Below, one piece after another: positions 61,819 through 64,000 of a stretch of 64,000 bases of DNA. The stretch is from positions 40,509,719-40,573,718 of the forward strand of contig CP141141.1 of the NCBI GenBank assembly GCA_035235625.1, read 5' to 3'. The notes below the pieces were generated by a model. It was not told the origin of the DNA. It ran no database searches and saw only the letters and a program-made list of their open reading frames with translations. The position numbers were made by a program, and so were the translations under genes. The first letter of the stretch is position 1; the number at the start of each line of letters is the position of its first letter. This DNA comes from Saururus chinensis. Taxonomy: Eukaryota; Streptophyta; Magnoliopsida; Piperales; Saururaceae.

Positions 61819-63839
61819 AGGGTGAAGAAACAGTATTAAATCCTTCAAGGTTTGAACTTCAGCTCGGAATCTCCCCTGAAAATGGGAGGCACGACTGGAC
61901 GTGGGATTAATGCATTTGAATGACAACCTGTATCGTCTTCTTATTCTATTGATGTGAAAGATGGAGCTGATTTTGCATGTGGAGATGATTAAAACACGCG
62001 GATAGAAGTCCGGATTAATAGCTGTACAAAAAAAAAAGTCCGGATTAATTAACTTTGAAATCCTATTTAATCAGGGGTGCATCTAGGACTGGCTGTAACT
62101 TTATTTACATGGGATTGCTGTAAGTCGGGTCTGGTTTTTATTAAGATGCGATCAGCATTTTTAGTACAGGAGCTTAAAAGTCAAAGGCTAGCATAAAACA
62201 CAAATTATCTCATTTTCATACGAGACGGAAAGTGGATCGTTACTGTTGGTTTTGGTTCGAACACTTTCATGCAAATCTGAGGACCAGCTGGACTTTAGGT
62301 CCATTTTAGTTTCACTAAGAAAAATGCTTTCTTGACTTGCATAACTCGATAGGATAAGTGGAGGGGGGACCATGGTAAGTGTTGAATCCGGTACCCAAGT
62401 TTCTCTCATATATCATTTTTGGGTGACGTTGGAGCCTCCCATCGAAGGTCACATAACCTTAGCCATGAAAACTAATCAGTCTAGACAAGTCCTTTCATTA
62501 ATTAGTAGTATTAACTTGACTAATCATTAATTATAAACGTGTCTGTTGAAGCCCATATACTTGCTAAGTTTAATAAGCATTCATATTTAACATAACATAC
62601 ACCCTTAAAGAAGTGATTAAGTAGACATACAGTCCAGGAATTCAGTTGACATGAAATATGAAAAATATTTTCAAAGACCACCATCATAACCTCGATGCAT
62701 GACCAATCGAACCTCCACATGTATGTTTGTGAAAGAGAGTCGAGAAATATGGTATCTGGCAAGTGCTATACATTTTGACTCCTTTAATATAACTGTTTTT
62801 TTTATTTCTATAGATAAGCCAGCGAAGAGAAGAAAGAATTGAGTAAGTTGTAATCAGTTGGTGAACCTTCTTCACCAGCATAGTTGGTCGTCGATCACCC
62901 GGAATTAACAACACACGTATTAGCATACGAGTGCTACACAAAATTTATTTTTTGTGGCGCTTTTGTGCTCTAATATGTGCGTTGTTGATTTCAAGTGATC
63001 AACTGCCAACAAACCTACGCTGGTGAAGGTTATCACGACTTGAATTGAGTAGCATTGAGGAGGAAACTGTCTTCACTTTGAAGCTTCTTTAAGAGTTCTC
63101 TTTACCTCCCATGCATGTTAGCCATCCTTATGGTAGGCGGGTGAAGAAGGATAGAAAGATTCATTGCTGTACCATTGCTAAAGAAAAGGGCACTATGCTT
63201 CAGAAGACATTTTAAGCGCATTGCACTAACTACCGTTCAGAGAATGACTTCACCACACCAAAATTTCCTATTCAGTTACTCCCTCCATCCTATTTTAATA
63301 GTCCTAGTTAGAAAACCAAAAGAACCTTTTTATTAAAGTGAGATGGTACTCCAAAAGAATAGAACCAGGGGTTATAAACGCTCAATGAAAATCACACGTT
63401 CGAATTGTTTCAGTTCCAGGGAATAGCATTTCAAACTGAGATTTTTTCATATAACGAATATGCAAATAATCTATTATCCTTGGATTTGTAAAAAATATTC
63501 TATAAAATTGGGGTTTACATGAAATTTTTTAAAAATTAGACCAAAATGCCCTTTCAACATAGGTTAAGGGTTAAAATAATGTATAAATAAATGCTTTAAG
63601 TGAAGACACGCCTCATTAACCCATGAATTAGGGGCAGGTTGGAGATCTAATTATTAAAAAATTTAATTAGGAAAGCTATTTAATGGTGAAGCCAGAGAGT
63701 GAGTTGTACTTGCATTTATTGTGTCTTTGTATTTTAAAAAGCAAATAAATACTCATTCTGTCCTATATTAATAATTATATTTAGAAAATAGTATTTTTTA
63801 TTAAATAATATAATTTAAAGAAATTTATTTAAATAATAA
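61819..63839. other. Intergenic DNA upstream of the peroxidase gene
   Basis: AT-rich; no gene seen. 63277-63320 begins ttactccctccatcctattt like a Stowaway end but has no clear partner. Another such end (ctcattctgtcctatattaa) is at 63752. The frames at 62188-62941 have no domain. Confidence 0.45.
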
Positions 63840-64000
63840 TTTTTAAAAAATTATTTACCAATTTAGACCACTTTGAGAAATGTTTTTTAAAGTGATATTT
63901 TTTGCCATGCAGGCGCCAGCCGAGCAACTGGCGCTTGCGTGATTTTTTTTTAATTTATTTTATAAAAATGACGAAATCAGTTGATTTCATCTTTTGGAAT
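63840..64000 (+). mobile_element. Second copy of the Pack-MULE terminus, cut by the window end
   Basis: It shares tttaaaaaattatttaccaa, ttagaccactttgagaaatg and gcaggcgccagcc with the termini at 42340 and 45900. It starts a left end here; the remainder lies beyond 64000, so its cargo is unknown. Confidence 0.7.

Overview
The window is nuclear DNA of a flowering plant, probably not a grass. Its genes have GT-AG introns, and they include a membrane receptor kinase, a plastid co-chaperonin and a class III peroxidase. Most of the rest is LTR retrotransposon debris and small DNA transposons. I cannot name the species. No tRNA, rRNA, CRISPR array or bacterial-type operon was seen.

Genes with a supported exon structure: (1) an LRR receptor kinase of the MIK2-like type on the minus strand (840-4353, 2 exons, 1076 aa). 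(2) Two paralogous three-exon genes for short secreted peptides of about 100 aa (19105-19590 and 46967-47429). Their exons are too short to show up as ordinary ORFs, and each carries a possible tyrosine-sulfation motif. (3) A GPI-anchored glycoprotein of the At5g19250 type on the minus strand (48095-49886). (4) A chloroplast 10 kDa chaperonin (56368-58999, 7 exons). (5) A secreted class III peroxidase on the minus strand (60325-61765, 4 exons).

Layout: 1-5.8 kb holds the receptor gene and its flanks. From 6.8 to about 18 kb is a decayed Ty1/copia element split by nested LTRs. From 18.3 to 20.7 kb is peptide gene 1 with flanks that recur elsewhere in the window. From 21.7 to 42.3 kb are stacked solo LTRs with short target duplications, several nested two or three deep. 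From 42.3 to 46.0 kb is a palindromic Pack-MULE carrying pieces of several host genes. From 46.2 to 64 kb is gene-rich, with the second peptide gene, the GPI protein, the chaperonin and the peroxidase between Stowaway-like, hAT-like and fold-back elements.

How the genes relate: three products act at the cell surface or in the wall (receptor kinase, GPI protein, peroxidase), and the two peptides are predicted to be secreted. Nothing in the sequence shows that they work together; a peptide-receptor link would be conjecture. The best candidate for something undescribed is the pair of peptide genes. The clearest structural story is the nested solo-LTR stack and the cis-motifs that its divergent LTRs share.
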